The position numbers and the translations under genes were made by a program. A stretch of 64,000 nt of DNA from CAYJIX01 sp964370375 (GTDB lineage: Bacteria; Desulfobacterota; Desulfovibrionia; Desulfovibrionales; Desulfovibrionaceae), in assembly GCA_964370375.1 (NCBI GenBank), contig CAYJIX010000007.1, positions 1-64,000 of the forward strand. Reading direction: 5' to 3'. Positions within the stretch are counted from its first letter, which is position 1; each line of letters opens with the position of its first letter. Below the pieces are notes generated by a model that saw nothing but the letters and a program-made list of their open reading frames with translations, had not been told where the DNA came from and made no database searches. Below, piece after piece: positions 34,849-44,176 of this stretch.

Positions 34849-34893
34849 TTATGTACGCAATTAATGAAAAGCAATAGTTTTTATGTATCAGCA

Positions 34894-35757
34894 TTAACTA
34901 CAATAGTTAGGAGGTAGCGATGGTGCCTCTGCGTCATGGTTGAAGGTGTTATAATTCATTGAAGATTGATGATAGTCTGCTATCTCTCCCGTTGAAGCAA
35001 CCCAGATGGTGCTGTCTTGTAAAGCATACTCAAGCATTTTTTCAGCAAGCGCTATGCGGCCCGGCCTTCCGGTTAGCCAAGGATGTACTGTGCAGACGGC
35101 AACGCCTCCGTATTGTGCAACGCCGCGTGCATAATCAAGCCAGCCCTGAGTAACAGTATGGGTGAAATGGGGGGCCCAACGATCGTTTCCTACACCAGCA
35201 TATCTAATGAAAACAGCATCATCAAGCGGCCATTGAATTGGTATTTCTGTAATTCCGTTAAGCTGGTATGGGTGATCATATCCCGATAAGGAGCTGTCAT
35301 AACGTAACCCTAATTCTTTTAACGACGTTAGATTGCTTGGTGTAAGTTCCCAAGAGGGAGAACGATAACCAACAGGAGTATACCCAAGGTTTTTTGTAAA
35401 AAAGTCTAAACACTGTGCTGTAATATCATGAAAACGTGCTGCGCCCAGCTGGGCAGGGACTTCATGATAGAATCCGTGCAACCCAATTTCATGGCCACCT
35501 TGCGCTATGCGTTCCAAAAGCCAAGGACGGGTTGTGCTTTCGTAAACAGGAACAAAGCATGTGGCTTTGCAACCGTGTTTTTCAAGCAATTCAAGAAGAT
35601 TGAATATCCCTTGGCGTAAACCAAAGCGTCGTTGCTCCAATTCATTGAGGCCCTGTATACCGTGTTCGCGTGCGCGCCATAGTTGAGGGCTTTCTGCATC
35701 AACGTCAATGGTAAATGAAAATGCTGAAGTATAGCCTTGTGGCCAAGTGTAGGACAT
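34894..35757 (-). CDS. Polysaccharide (NodB-type) deacetylase
   Basis: 287 aa. A NodB-homology domain fills the protein. The first metal/catalytic motif is SFTIDVDAES, the second is GGHEIGLHGFYHE (metal histidines), then GYRSPSWELTPSN and VCTVHPWLTGRPGR. The family includes PgdA-like peptidoglycan deacetylases such as Helicobacter HP0310, and amidohydrolases like PuuE. No signal peptide is seen, so it is likely cytoplasmic, acting on imported material. AAAAGGAGAA precedes the ATG. It is the last gene of the dpp-ggt cluster, 165 bp after the second ATPase. The substrate (amino sugar, cyclic amide or muropeptide) is not determined. Confidence 0.8.
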   Translation of the reverse strand: MSYTWPQGYTSAFSFTIDVDAESPQLWRAREHGIQGLNELEQRRFGLRQGIFNLLELLEKHGCKATCFVPVYESTTRPWLLERIAQGGHEIGLHGFYHEVPAQLGAARFHDITAQCLDFFTKNLGYTPVGYRSPSWELTPSNLTSLKELGLRYDSSLSGYDHPYQLNGITEIPIQWPLDDAVFIRYAGVGNDRWAPHFTHTVTQGWLDYARGVAQYGGVAVCTVHPWLTGRPGRIALAEKMLEYALQDSTIWVASTGEIADYHQSSMNYNTFNHDAEAPSLPPNYCS

Positions 35758-35922
35758 AGAGATTCTCCTTTTTAGCTGATAGAGCCTGTCAAGGTGTTAT
35801 AAGCCTGCCTTAAAAATTTGTTTAAAAAATTGATAAAAAACTCATTTTACATTTTTCACAGGTTGTTCAAGCAGTTTAGCTTGCTTAACTAACGCCACAG
35901 GCAGTGCTTTGGAGGCAGCCTG

Positions 35923-36906
35923 TTACGCAACGGCTCTATGGCACGCTGTATAATGTTGTGTCCCTACTGCTTGAAGCTCAGGGCGTTGTTCTTTACACAA
36001 TGGTATGCATTCGGGGCAACGCGTTACTAAAGGGCATCCTGTTGGTGGATTTGCAGGGCTTGGAATATCGCCGTGCAAAATGATCCGTTTTCGTTGACGT
36101 TGAAGCAAGGGGTCTGCCAAAGGAATAGCGCTGAGCAACGCTTTGGTATATGGATGAACAGGATGTTGCAACACACTGTCACGTGGCCCTGTTTCCACGA
36201 TGGTGCCCAGATACATAACAGCAACACGGTCAGCAATATGCCTGACTACTGACAGATCGTGTGAAATAAAAACATACGCAAGGTTATACGTATGTTGTAG
36301 TTCCATTAAAAGATTTATAATTTGTGAACGGATAGATACATCAAGCGCAGAAACAGGCTCATCACAGACAATAAGTCGCGGCTGCAGCGCTAAAGCTCGA
36401 GCAATAACGATGCGCTGGCGTTGCCCTCCGGAAAACTGTCCGGGCAAGCGCGCATGGTGTTCCGGATGCAGTCCAACAACACGCAATAATTCTTGAGCGC
36501 GTCGTTGTTGTTCCTGTTTAGAAGCGCCGCGAGCTATAAGCGGCTCTGCAATGCTTTCCCCAACACACATTTTAGGGTCTAACGATGCGTATGGATCTTG
36601 AAATACAATTTGCATTTGGCGGCGCGCTTGTATGCATACCTCAGGTTGTGCCGGATCAAGTTTTGTTCCTTCAAAAAAGATTTGGCCGGATGTTGGAGGC
36701 GTCATGCCTAATAAAGCATAACCTGTTGTAGATTTTCCACAACCAGATTCCCCCACAAGTGCTAAGGTTTCTCCCGAAGCAACGCTAAAATGTACCCCAT
36801 CCACTGCCTTGACCCATCCTGTAGGGTGCCCAAACAATCCACCTCGAATGGGGAAATGCACTTTAAGATTGTCAACCTGAACCAGAGGTGCGGATGTGTG
36901 TGTCAT
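35923..36906 (-). CDS. dppF: Peptide ABC transporter ATPase DppF-type
   Basis: 327 aa. It is the second ATPase of a dipeptide/oligopeptide/nickel-family importer. Walker A is GESGCGKSTTGYALLG (about residue 53), the Q-loop region is QMQIVFQDPYASLDPK, the signature is FSGGQRQRIVIARALAL, and Walker B is LIVCDEPVSALDVSIR. The C-terminal oligopeptide-transporter extension with clustered cysteines is present (GCPLVTRCPECIPLC), typical for DppF/OppF and often holding an Fe-S cluster. AAAAAGGATATC precedes the ATG. It lies 117 bp after dppD. Confidence 0.92.
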   Translation of the reverse strand: MTHTSAPLVQVDNLKVHFPIRGGLFGHPTGWVKAVDGVHFSVASGETLALVGESGCGKSTTGYALLGMTPPTSGQIFFEGTKLDPAQPEVCIQARRQMQIVFQDPYASLDPKMCVGESIAEPLIARGASKQEQQRRAQELLRVVGLHPEHHARLPGQFSGGQRQRIVIARALALQPRLIVCDEPVSALDVSIRSQIINLLMELQHTYNLAYVFISHDLSVVRHIADRVAVMYLGTIVETGPRDSVLQHPVHPYTKALLSAIPLADPLLQRQRKRIILHGDIPSPANPPTGCPLVTRCPECIPLCKEQRPELQAVGTQHYTACHRAVA

Positions 36907-37023
36907 ACGATATCCTTTTTGACAGTGAAAACGTCAATCCGTATCTAAAACCTTGCCGTTAGGGGATGATCAATCCCAAGGGCTTGCCTGCCTTAATGAG
37001 GCATAAATCTAATCCACCGCTGC

Positions 37024-38037
37024 TCAGCATGCGCTTTGTTTGTTGGTACGTTTCCAACATGCCACAAAATGATTTGCGGCATACTCTTGCATGGATGGGG
37101 CCTTTTGTGTGCATATGCTTTCAGCATAAGGACAACGCGGTGCAAATCGGCATGCACAAGGCCAGTGGCGAAGATCCGGTACCGTACCTTCAATGGTAGC
37201 CAAAGGCGTTTTTGGCGTTGCGTGCGCCCCGGGGATACTTGCAAGCAATAACTGTGTATACGGATGCTGTGGTTGTGCAAAAATATCCATAACACCTGCT
37301 TGTTCCACAATGCGTCCTGCATACATAACAGCAACGCGGTCTGCCATTTCCGCAACTACGCCAAGGTCATGCGTGATGAGCAATAAGGCAGTATTGGATT
37401 GCTGCATAAGGTTGCGCATAAGCTCAAGAATTTGTGCTTGAATGGTGACATCAAGCGCTGTGGTGGGCTCGTCTGCAATCAGCAGCTTAGGCTGACAAAT
37501 CAATGCCATGGCAATCATAACACGTTGACACATTCCCCCTGATAGCTCGAAGGGGAATTGTTGCATTCGCGTTTCAGGGGCAGGAATCCCCACAAGCTCA
37601 AAAATAGCTAAGGCGTGTTGCCTTGCTTCATCTTCTGTGTAGCCATGAACCAATAATGGTTCCATGACTTGTTCTCCCACACGCATAAGAGGGTTTAAAG
37701 AGGTCAGCGGTTCTTGAAAAATCATGCTAAGCTCTTTACCGCGCAAGGTATTATAAACTTCTTGTGAATACTCTTGTATTGCGGTGCCTTGGAGCGTTAT
37801 GCTGCCATGCGCTATACGTGCTGCATCAGGAAGTAAGCCCATAACTGCCAGTGAAGAGAGGCTTTTGCCGCATCCGGACTCCCCCACAAGGGCCAAAGCT
37901 TCGCCCGGCATGATGTGCAAACTGACATTATCTACGGCACTGTTGTTGTAAACAGTGATGCCTAAATTGCGAATATCAAGTACAGGCTGCGGCACTAAAG
38001 AAGCGTTCGATTGCGGCATATGCTGAGGATTCATCAT
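37024..38037 (-). CDS. dppD: Peptide ABC transporter ATPase DppD-type
   Basis: 337 aa from the ATG at 38037, which forms an ATGA overlap with the ggt stop and follows AAGGA; the open frame reaches 38067. Walker A is GESGCGKSLSSLAVMG, the Q-loop is LSMIFQEPLTSLNP, the signature is LSGGMCQRVMIAMAL and Walker B is LLIADEPTTALDVTIQ. The C-terminal cysteine-containing extension is CRFAPRCPYAESICT. The signature SGGMCQR has Cys where most members have Ser/Arg. It pairs with dppF to power the importer. Translational coupling to ggt supports a common substrate. Confidence 0.92.
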   Translation of the reverse strand: MMNPQHMPQSNASLVPQPVLDIRNLGITVYNNSAVDNVSLHIMPGEALALVGESGCGKSLSSLAVMGLLPDAARIAHGSITLQGTAIQEYSQEVYNTLRGKELSMIFQEPLTSLNPLMRVGEQVMEPLLVHGYTEDEARQHALAIFELVGIPAPETRMQQFPFELSGGMCQRVMIAMALICQPKLLIADEPTTALDVTIQAQILELMRNLMQQSNTALLLITHDLGVVAEMADRVAVMYAGRIVEQAGVMDIFAQPQHPYTQLLLASIPGAHATPKTPLATIEGTVPDLRHWPCACRFAPRCPYAESICTQKAPSMQEYAANHFVACWKRTNKQSAC

Positions 38038-39626
38038 AACGTGCATCCTTCTGCTGTTGTGGCCCACGGCGAATTATGGTGCGCCATGGCGTATTTTTGG
38101 CGCGTTGTAAGGTCTAAGGATACGGCTGTTGGAATAGAAAAGTGCACAGGGTATACCGTATCTTCAACACATACAGTCGGAAAGTGCGCACGCAGTGTTT
38201 CGTATGTATCTTGTCCTGCTTTTGCGTTGACTTTTATGGTTGGTGAGGCAGCACACAAGCGCGGAGTGCAAAACGCCTGTTCAAGGGAATATCCCATGTC
38301 TGTGACATACGAGATAATCTGAGTGAGGGTTGGAAAAATAGTACGCCCGCCTGCTGCTCCTAATGCGTAGCGCGCCTGACCTTCTTTCCATAAAAGTGTA
38401 GGACACATGTTTGCAAGCGGTTTGACCCCTGGTGCCAACGAATTGGGTTGGTTTGGGCGTGGATCAAACCACATTAAGGCATTGTTCATGCACAAACCCA
38501 CCGATGACGCCACAACCTTGGAGCCAAAGCGTGAAAGAAGGGTGTTGGTTAAAGCAACCATATTGCCTTCGGCATCAACAACACACAGATTGGAAGTGCA
38601 GCCGCTGTCAACACCTTTAGGCGACGTATCACAGCCGGGTGCAAGGGCAGCGTGCCCCATGGAAGATAAACGTTCTTCATAGGTTGCGCGTAAAGCTTGT
38701 GCATAGGCAAGTGCCGTTGCAGCATCAAGGCGCTGTGGCGCGCTAGGCAGCAGATCTTCAAGATGACGTAAGGTGCGTAAGAGGCTTGGCCCTGCGGAAA
38801 GGCCGGGCATTACGGCAAGCTCCCAATCACGATAGGATCCGCGTAACGGAGAGTGCCAAGCAGGACGAAAAGCGGCCATGTCGTCCATAGTAAGTGCCGA
38901 ACCACCGGCAGAAAGCTCTTGTATAAGCGCCTCTCCCAATTCTCCGGTATAGAAATCTTCTGCTCCATAACGACATAACCTGCGCAACATGGCGGCGGTG
39001 GCTTCCATGGGCAGGCGCACGGTCTTACCATCAAGAAGGCGCGGAGCGCGCCCGTCGCGCAAAAACATGTCAGTGCTTGTGGGAAATTGTGCCAACGTGT
39101 TGGAGTCCATGGCTATGGCAAGGGCTGCAAACCAGTCAACCTCAAGCCCTTCTTCGGCTTCACGCAGTGCAGGCGCAAGGACCTCACCCCATGACAGCGT
39201 GCCCAAACAGCGCAATGCCTCGTTAAGGCCGGCAACGGCGCCCGGAACGCCTATGGACGTGTAACCAAGAAGGTTTTTTTCTCCCTGAACTTTGGGCCAG
39301 TTAAACCAATCACCGTCATGGCCAGATTCCAAAGGATAATCCTTGGGATCAAGTCCTTTGGGGGATACCATGTTAAAATCAAGCACGCGAATATCTTGAC
39401 CTGATGCATCCATATAGACCATGAAGCCGCCACCGCCTAATCCGCTAAGCCACGGCTCAACCACGCTCAACGTTGCAGCAGTGGCAACAGCTGCATCTAC
39501 AGCATTGCCACCTTGTGCCAAGATGGCAGCACCGGCGCGAGCTGCTTTAGGATTTTGACAGGCCACAAGGCCATGCTGGCTGCTTTGTTGTTGTTTGCTG
39601 ATATCCCAACACGTTGTGTAGCGCAT
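38034..39626 (-). CDS. ggt: Gamma-glutamyltranspeptidase family protein, probably cytoplasmic
   Basis: 530 aa. Ggt hydrolyses or transfers the gamma-glutamyl group of glutathione and similar peptides after self-cleavage at a threonine. The N-terminal block GGNAVDAAVATAATLSVVEP and GLGGGGFMVYMD are present. The likely processing/catalytic threonine is in SGCTSNLCVVDAEGN; after it come NTLLSRFGSKV and MCPTLLWKEGQ. Unlike E. coli Ggt there is no signal peptide: the N-terminus is MRYTTCWDISKQQQ. So it should act in the cytoplasm on imported peptide. GGAGG precedes the ATG. It lies inside the ABC-transporter operon, coupled to dppD. Confidence 0.88.
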   Translation of the reverse strand: MRYTTCWDISKQQQSSQHGLVACQNPKAARAGAAILAQGGNAVDAAVATAATLSVVEPWLSGLGGGGFMVYMDASGQDIRVLDFNMVSPKGLDPKDYPLESGHDGDWFNWPKVQGEKNLLGYTSIGVPGAVAGLNEALRCLGTLSWGEVLAPALREAEEGLEVDWFAALAIAMDSNTLAQFPTSTDMFLRDGRAPRLLDGKTVRLPMEATAAMLRRLCRYGAEDFYTGELGEALIQELSAGGSALTMDDMAAFRPAWHSPLRGSYRDWELAVMPGLSAGPSLLRTLRHLEDLLPSAPQRLDAATALAYAQALRATYEERLSSMGHAALAPGCDTSPKGVDSGCTSNLCVVDAEGNMVALTNTLLSRFGSKVVASSVGLCMNNALMWFDPRPNQPNSLAPGVKPLANMCPTLLWKEGQARYALGAAGGRTIFPTLTQIISYVTDMGYSLEQAFCTPRLCAASPTIKVNAKAGQDTYETLRAHFPTVCVEDTVYPVHFSIPTAVSLDLTTRQKYAMAHHNSPWATTAEGCTL

Positions 39627-39773
39627 ACGTCCTCCGAAAAATCCCTGAGTTGTACATACTTGAATTTGTAATGGTTTGAAGGATACGTTCCTTGAAATAT
39701 TTTTCCTAAAATTTCCTTATCGTTGCGACAGGCACAGTTTTGCATGCCTGTCGCAAAAAAACACGCAAGGATG

Positions 39774-40565
39774 TTATAGCGCCTTTTTCTTGTTTTGATA
39801 CACGGCACGAACTCCTGCAGAATTGCCACCATCTACTGCAAGGGTGGAACCTGTGATGAAGCTTGCCGCATCTGAAGCTAAGAAAAGCGCAGCTGTAGGA
39901 GCATCCTTGGGGCCGGAAGGACGCCCAAGAGGAATATTGGAAATAACAGTGCGCACGTGCTCTTCGGTAACAGGGCTGCTTTCAGAACCGGCAGCAAAGC
40001 CAGGTTCAAGTGTATTCACACGGATACCATATTCAGCAAGCTCTAGTGCCAAACCAAGGCCAAGACGGTCAAGGGCGGTTTTTGACACACAATAGGGCAC
40101 TGATGTGGTGCGCATTTTACGGGCAGCACCTGAGGAGATATTGATGATAGAGCCTTTAATGTTATTTTTTATCATCAACAACGCAAAAGCTTTAGACAAT
40201 AAAAATGGTGCGCGCAGGTTCACATTAAAAATTCTATCCCACTCTGTTGCATCTAAATCCAGAAGGAAAGAGGATGGATAGAGTCCGGCGTTGTTGATAA
40301 TAACATCGGCGTATCCCCATTCTTGCTCAACACGTTGTGCCAATGCCGTGATAGCATCAACAGAACTCAAATCAGCAGTTACGAGCAGCGGTTCTTGCTC
40401 GCAGGGTAAGGTTTTAGCCAACGCCTGTAGTTTTTCCATGCGGCTCCCCGTGAGGCATAATTGCGCACCTTCTTGCGCAAAAGCTTGAGCAAACCACACG
40501 CCAAAAACACCATACGCTCCGGTAATAACAACCTTTTTCCCTTTAAGATCAGAGGTGTCAATCAT
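39774..40565 (-). CDS. Short-chain dehydrogenase/reductase
   Basis: 263 aa from the ATG at 40565, preceded by AAGGAGAGC; the open frame reaches 40619. Classical SDR: the cofactor motif is VVITGAYGVFGVWFAQ, then IINNAGLYPSS, the catalytic serine in INISSGAARK, and the YxxxK motif in VPYCVSKTALDRLGLG. DSAS-type C-terminus IT GSTLAVDGG is seen. An acidic residue after beta-2 is missing (LTGSRMEKL), which favours NADPH. It lies between the permease genes and ggt, so it may modify the imported compound or a product. The substrate is unknown. Confidence 0.88.
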   Translation of the reverse strand: MIDTSDLKGKKVVITGAYGVFGVWFAQAFAQEGAQLCLTGSRMEKLQALAKTLPCEQEPLLVTADLSSVDAITALAQRVEQEWGYADVIINNAGLYPSSFLLDLDATEWDRIFNVNLRAPFLLSKAFALLMIKNNIKGSIINISSGAARKMRTTSVPYCVSKTALDRLGLGLALELAEYGIRVNTLEPGFAAGSESSPVTEEHVRTVISNIPLGRPSGPKDAPTAALFLASDAASFITGSTLAVDGGNSAGVRAVYQNKKKAL

Positions 40566-40624
40566 GTGCTCTCCTTTTTGGTTGGTAAGAAAATTGCTGT
40601 AGGTTTTTTTCGAAAACATTGTCG

Positions 40625-41554
40625 CTATCGTAAGCGTGGGTCGAATTTGTCACGTAAAAAATCGCCGGTGATATTGATGGATAATACTAACAGGAACAGG
40701 CAGATACCGGGAAATGCGGCAATCCACCAAGCAGAGTCTATGTAGTGCCTGCCAACACTCATCATGGAACCCCAGCTTGGGGTAGGCGGTTGAACGCCAA
40801 GTCCTAAAAAGGACAATCCCGCTTCAAATAGGACCATGACGCCAAATTCTAATGTTGCCACAACAATCAATTGCCCAAAAACGTTGGGCAAAAGATGTCG
40901 CCACAAAATGCGCGGCGTTGAGACTCCCACAAAACGAGCGTACTTGATGTAGGGGTTGTTCATAAGGCCAAGGCATTGACCATAAACGATGCGCGCATAG
41001 CGTGGCCAGCGTGTTAAACCAAGAACCAAAATAACATTCAGAAAGCTTGGCCCAAGTACGGCAACAACGATAATAGCAAACAATAAGGCAGGAATAGATA
41101 AAACAACGTCCACAAGCCGCATAATAACAGTATCTACAATCCCGCGGTAATATGCAGCAACAAGGCCTAAAATTGTGCCCACGCTGCCGGAAATAAATAC
41201 CGCCAAAAACGCAACGCTCATGGAAGCTCTGGCACCGTAAATAATACGACTAAGAATATCGCGCCCCAATTCATCCGAACCTAAAATATAGGTACTGCCG
41301 CGGATGACAGAACCGGGATCTTTGAGCCGCGCCATGAGGCTTTGCGCAAAAGGATCAAGGGGGGCACACAAAGGTGATGCCAGCGCCATAAAGACAAAGC
41401 ATCCCAATATCCCGATAAAAATCCAGATATTCCATGGAATAGATCGTATAAAGCTTGCAAAGCTTTCTTGAGGCACGGTTGGCGTTGCGTCAGCTTGCAT
41501 TGTGTCAGGCGTGCCACAGTCTGTAGGCTGTGAGGGAGAAGGTGTTGTGTTCAT
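40625..41554 (-). CDS. dppC: Peptide ABC transporter permease DppC-type
   Basis: 309 aa. Inner-membrane permease with the usual N-terminal tail of about 35 residues, a first membrane helix (WNIWIFIGILGCFVFMALAS) and a five-helix core. The ATPase-contacting EAA-like loop is seen in FVGVSTPRILWRHLLPNVFG. LFEAGLSFLGLGVQPPTPSW is the family signature near the C-terminus. Its start overlaps the dppB stop by 4 bp (ATGA). It pairs with DppB to form the channel of the importer. Confidence 0.93.
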   Translation of the reverse strand: MNTTPSPSQPTDCGTPDTMQADATPTVPQESFASFIRSIPWNIWIFIGILGCFVFMALASPLCAPLDPFAQSLMARLKDPGSVIRGSTYILGSDELGRDILSRIIYGARASMSVAFLAVFISGSVGTILGLVAAYYRGIVDTVIMRLVDVVLSIPALLFAIIVVAVLGPSFLNVILVLGLTRWPRYARIVYGQCLGLMNNPYIKYARFVGVSTPRILWRHLLPNVFGQLIVVATLEFGVMVLFEAGLSFLGLGVQPPTPSWGSMMSVGRHYIDSAWWIAAFPGICLFLLVLSINITGDFLRDKFDPRLR

Positions 41555-42492
41555 GACGGTGTCCCCTGAAAGCTGATCCGTGGGTCAACCACGCAATATA
41601 AAATATCAGCAAGTAAGTTACAAACGACAGTGGCAATAGATCCAAGCAAAACCACACTCTGCACAATGGGAAAATCGCGCGCATTGATGGCTTGTACTGC
41701 AACTTGTCCAAGGCCCGGCCAGGCAAACATGGTTTCTACAATAACCGCTCCGGCTAAAAGATGGGAAATTTCAAGAGCTGCCACTGTAATGACTGGAATT
41801 GCACTGTTGCGGGCTAAGTGTTTGAAAACAATGCGCCTATAAGGAACACCTTTTGCGCGTGCTGTGCGCACGTAGTCCTTAGACAGCTCATCCAATACCG
41901 CATTGCGAGCGACACGTGCAAAGGTTGCCATGCTCAACATGGCAAGGGCAAAGGCCGGCATGATCAATGACGTTAATCCTTCAGAGCCTGACGACGGAAG
42001 CCACTGCAAATGCACCGCAAAAAGCAAAATAAGTAAAATACCGCTAAAAAAAGTCGGCATGCTTTGCCCTGTTAGGACCACGCCTTGCAACATACGCTCT
42101 ATGGCTTTGCCTCTGTTGAGGGCCATAATGACACCTATAGGCAGCCCAAAGCCAATGGACAGCAACATGGCGCCACACGTCAGCATAAGGGTATAGGGCA
42201 GGCGTGAAAGAAGAATATCCCCTACAGGGATCTGTTGCACAATGGAATCGCCAAGTGAAAACGTGCTCAATTGGCGCAGATAATCAAAATACTGGACAAC
42301 AAGTGGCTGATCAAAGCCGAGTTTCGCGCGGATAAGCGCAATGTCTTCGGCGGTGGCCCCTTCTGGAACCAACAACATTGTTGGATCGCCTGTAAGGCGC
42401 TGTATAAAGAAAAGGAGCGTTAAAACACCAAAGATGGCGCATGCAGACTGAAGCAGACGCTTTAATGTATAGTGTAGCACATACACCTCCAT
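41551..42492 (-). CDS. dppB: Peptide ABC transporter permease DppB-type
   Basis: 313 aa. Typical DppB: an N-terminal helix LLQSACAIFGVLTLLFFIQR, the periplasmic segment GDPTMLLVPEGATAEDIALI, five further helices, and the ATPase-contact loop VPYRRIVFKHLARNSAIPV. MFAWPGLGQVAVQAINARDF is the family signature. It lies about 185 bp after dppA, separated by a stable hairpin, and overlaps dppC by 4 bp. Confidence 0.93.
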   Translation of the reverse strand: MEVYVLHYTLKRLLQSACAIFGVLTLLFFIQRLTGDPTMLLVPEGATAEDIALIRAKLGFDQPLVVQYFDYLRQLSTFSLGDSIVQQIPVGDILLSRLPYTLMLTCGAMLLSIGFGLPIGVIMALNRGKAIERMLQGVVLTGQSMPTFFSGILLILLFAVHLQWLPSSGSEGLTSLIMPAFALAMLSMATFARVARNAVLDELSKDYVRTARAKGVPYRRIVFKHLARNSAIPVITVAALEISHLLAGAVIVETMFAWPGLGQVAVQAINARDFPIVQSVVLLGSIATVVCNLLADILYCVVDPRISFQGTPS

Positions 42493-42618
42493 GGGCTGTC
42501 AACGTAACGTAGGCCTAACGGCACCAACAAGGCATGGTACAATAAGCTAGAAAAGGCGGTGTTGTTTTAGGCTCATATGGCAATAGATCTGTTGGGGTAT
42601 TGCTCGTGGCTCATCTTA

Positions 42619-42650
42619 GTTAGGCAAGAGGCCATTGCCCCTTGCCTAAC
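42619..42650. other. Stable hairpin between dppA and dppB
   Basis: GTTAGGCAAG (42619-42628) pairs with CTTGCCTAAC (42641-42650). Toward dppB (minus strand) no T-run follows, so it is not a clean terminator in the operon's direction. Hairpins at this spot often protect the binding-protein mRNA and lower permease expression; this role is inferred. Confidence 0.5.
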
Positions 42651-42676
42651 CTTTTTTGATATGCCCTAGCGCAATG

Positions 42677-44176
42677 TTATTGCCATTGCATTCTGTTAAG
42701 GAACAAGCTTTCGTCAGCTGTGGGTTCCCATTGCAGATTATTGTTGACACCATAGGTTATGGTGCACTGATATAAAGGAAGGAGCAGAGTGTCTTTAGCG
42801 ATACTGTCATTGACTTTTTTATAATGCTTTTCACGGGTTGCTTCGTCTAAAGTGGCACGAGCAGCCTCAAGCTCAACATCTAAGTCCGGACGACGTGTCA
42901 ACGACCATATGCTATCTTCGTGGATAAGAGGAAAGAGAATGCCGTCAGCATCCATACACGCACAAGACCAGCGCCCATACGAAAGGTGGGGGCGATTCTC
43001 AAGTGGGCCTGTTTGTACAGCTTTAAGGAACGACGGTTGATCCATCATTTCTACGCGAACTTTTAAACCCACATCGCTAAGCATATGCTGGACAGCTTGC
43101 ACCACGCGCTGGTCATAGGCAGGAGAGGTTGCAAAGATAATTTCTTCTTGTGCAACAGCGCCTGCTTGTTTGATGAGATCTCTCGCCATGGCAGGATCAT
43201 AGGGATAGCCTTGGGTTTTGGTCCAGCCGGCATGCTGCTCGGTCAGCATGGCATCAAGAGGCTGATCGATGCCGCCAAAAAGTCCTTCTGTGATGCCTTC
43301 TTTGTCAATGGCGTAGGCAATGGCTTTACGGATGAGGGGGTCACTTGTGGGAGTGCGTCCATTGTTGGGACGTACAAAGGCAACCCGTTCGGTCAATGCA
43401 GAACGAGGGGCTACTTTTTTATCAGATTTGAAGGTCTGAGCCAGATCATAATCAAGGCCAAAAACTATGTCTGCTTTGCCGGTGCGCAAGTCTGCCACTC
43501 GGGTACCTGCATCAGGCACAAAGCGAAATACCGCGGTAGGAAAGGGACCTTTGACCCCCCAATAGTTGGGATTTGCCGTTAGGGTGATAGAAACACCGCG
43601 TTGCCATTCTTTAAAAACATATGGTCCGCTTCCCACAGGATGAAGATTGAACGCTTCCTTGCCAACACGTGTAACCACAGCCTTGGGCACAATGGACAGC
43701 TTAACAAGCTGAGCCAATAAGGCAGGGTAAGGTGTTGCAGTGGTAAACGTCACCTCATTTTGGCCGGTAACTTCTGCATGGGTGATGGCAGCAAATTGGC
43801 TGCGTTGTGGGCTGGCAAGTTCTTTGCTGGTGACACGTTGTACACTGTATACAACGTCTTCCGGTGTAAGTTTGGTTCCATCATGAAAAGAAATGTCATC
43901 ACGAATGGTAAAAACGATTTGAGTATCAGTGGGGGTTTTCCACGCGGTTGCAACGGCGGGGATTATTTTCCCTGAGTTGTCACGTGTAACAAGGTTGTCA
44001 AAAATATTGCGATAAACGCTGTAGCTGTCAGGGTTCCACTGCAAATGTGGATCAAGCGTTGCCGATTCGTTGACCAAGTCAATAATAATGGTCTTTTTTT
44101 CGGCACTGTGCCCAAGTCCTGAAAATCCTAAAACCGACACTGCCATAATTGCAGCTGAAAGCCATTTCCAACGCAT
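42677..44176 (-). CDS. dppA: Peptide/nickel-family ABC substrate-binding protein
   Basis: 499 aa with a Sec signal peptide (LSAAIMAVSVLGFSGLGHSA). It is a family 5 solute-binding protein of the periplasm. Family blocks are ATLDPHLQWNPDSYSVYRNI, FTIRDDISFHDGTKLTPEDV, HPVGSGPYVFKEWQRG and TANPNYWG. It is expected to deliver peptide, glutathione or another ligand to DppBC. The pairing with a cytoplasmic Ggt points to gamma-glutamyl peptides or glutathione (GsiB-like), but sequence alone does not fix the ligand. GAGGAGG precedes the ATG. It is the first gene of the cluster. Confidence 0.92.
   Translation of the reverse strand: MRWKWLSAAIMAVSVLGFSGLGHSAEKKTIIIDLVNESATLDPHLQWNPDSYSVYRNIFDNLVTRDNSGKIIPAVATAWKTPTDTQIVFTIRDDISFHDGTKLTPEDVVYSVQRVTSKELASPQRSQFAAITHAEVTGQNEVTFTTATPYPALLAQLVKLSIVPKAVVTRVGKEAFNLHPVGSGPYVFKEWQRGVSITLTANPNYWGVKGPFPTAVFRFVPDAGTRVADLRTGKADIVFGLDYDLAQTFKSDKKVAPRSALTERVAFVRPNNGRTPTSDPLIRKAIAYAIDKEGITEGLFGGIDQPLDAMLTEQHAGWTKTQGYPYDPAMARDLIKQAGAVAQEEIIFATSPAYDQRVVQAVQHMLSDVGLKVRVEMMDQPSFLKAVQTGPLENRPHLSYGRWSCACMDADGILFPLIHEDSIWSLTRRPDLDVELEAARATLDEATREKHYKKVNDSIAKDTLLLPLYQCTITYGVNNNLQWEPTADESLFLNRMQWQ

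Noticed and set aside
42619..42657. Rho-independent terminator on the plus strand
   Set aside because: Stem and T-run fit the plus strand, but no plus-strand gene ends there; it is kept only as an operon hairpin.
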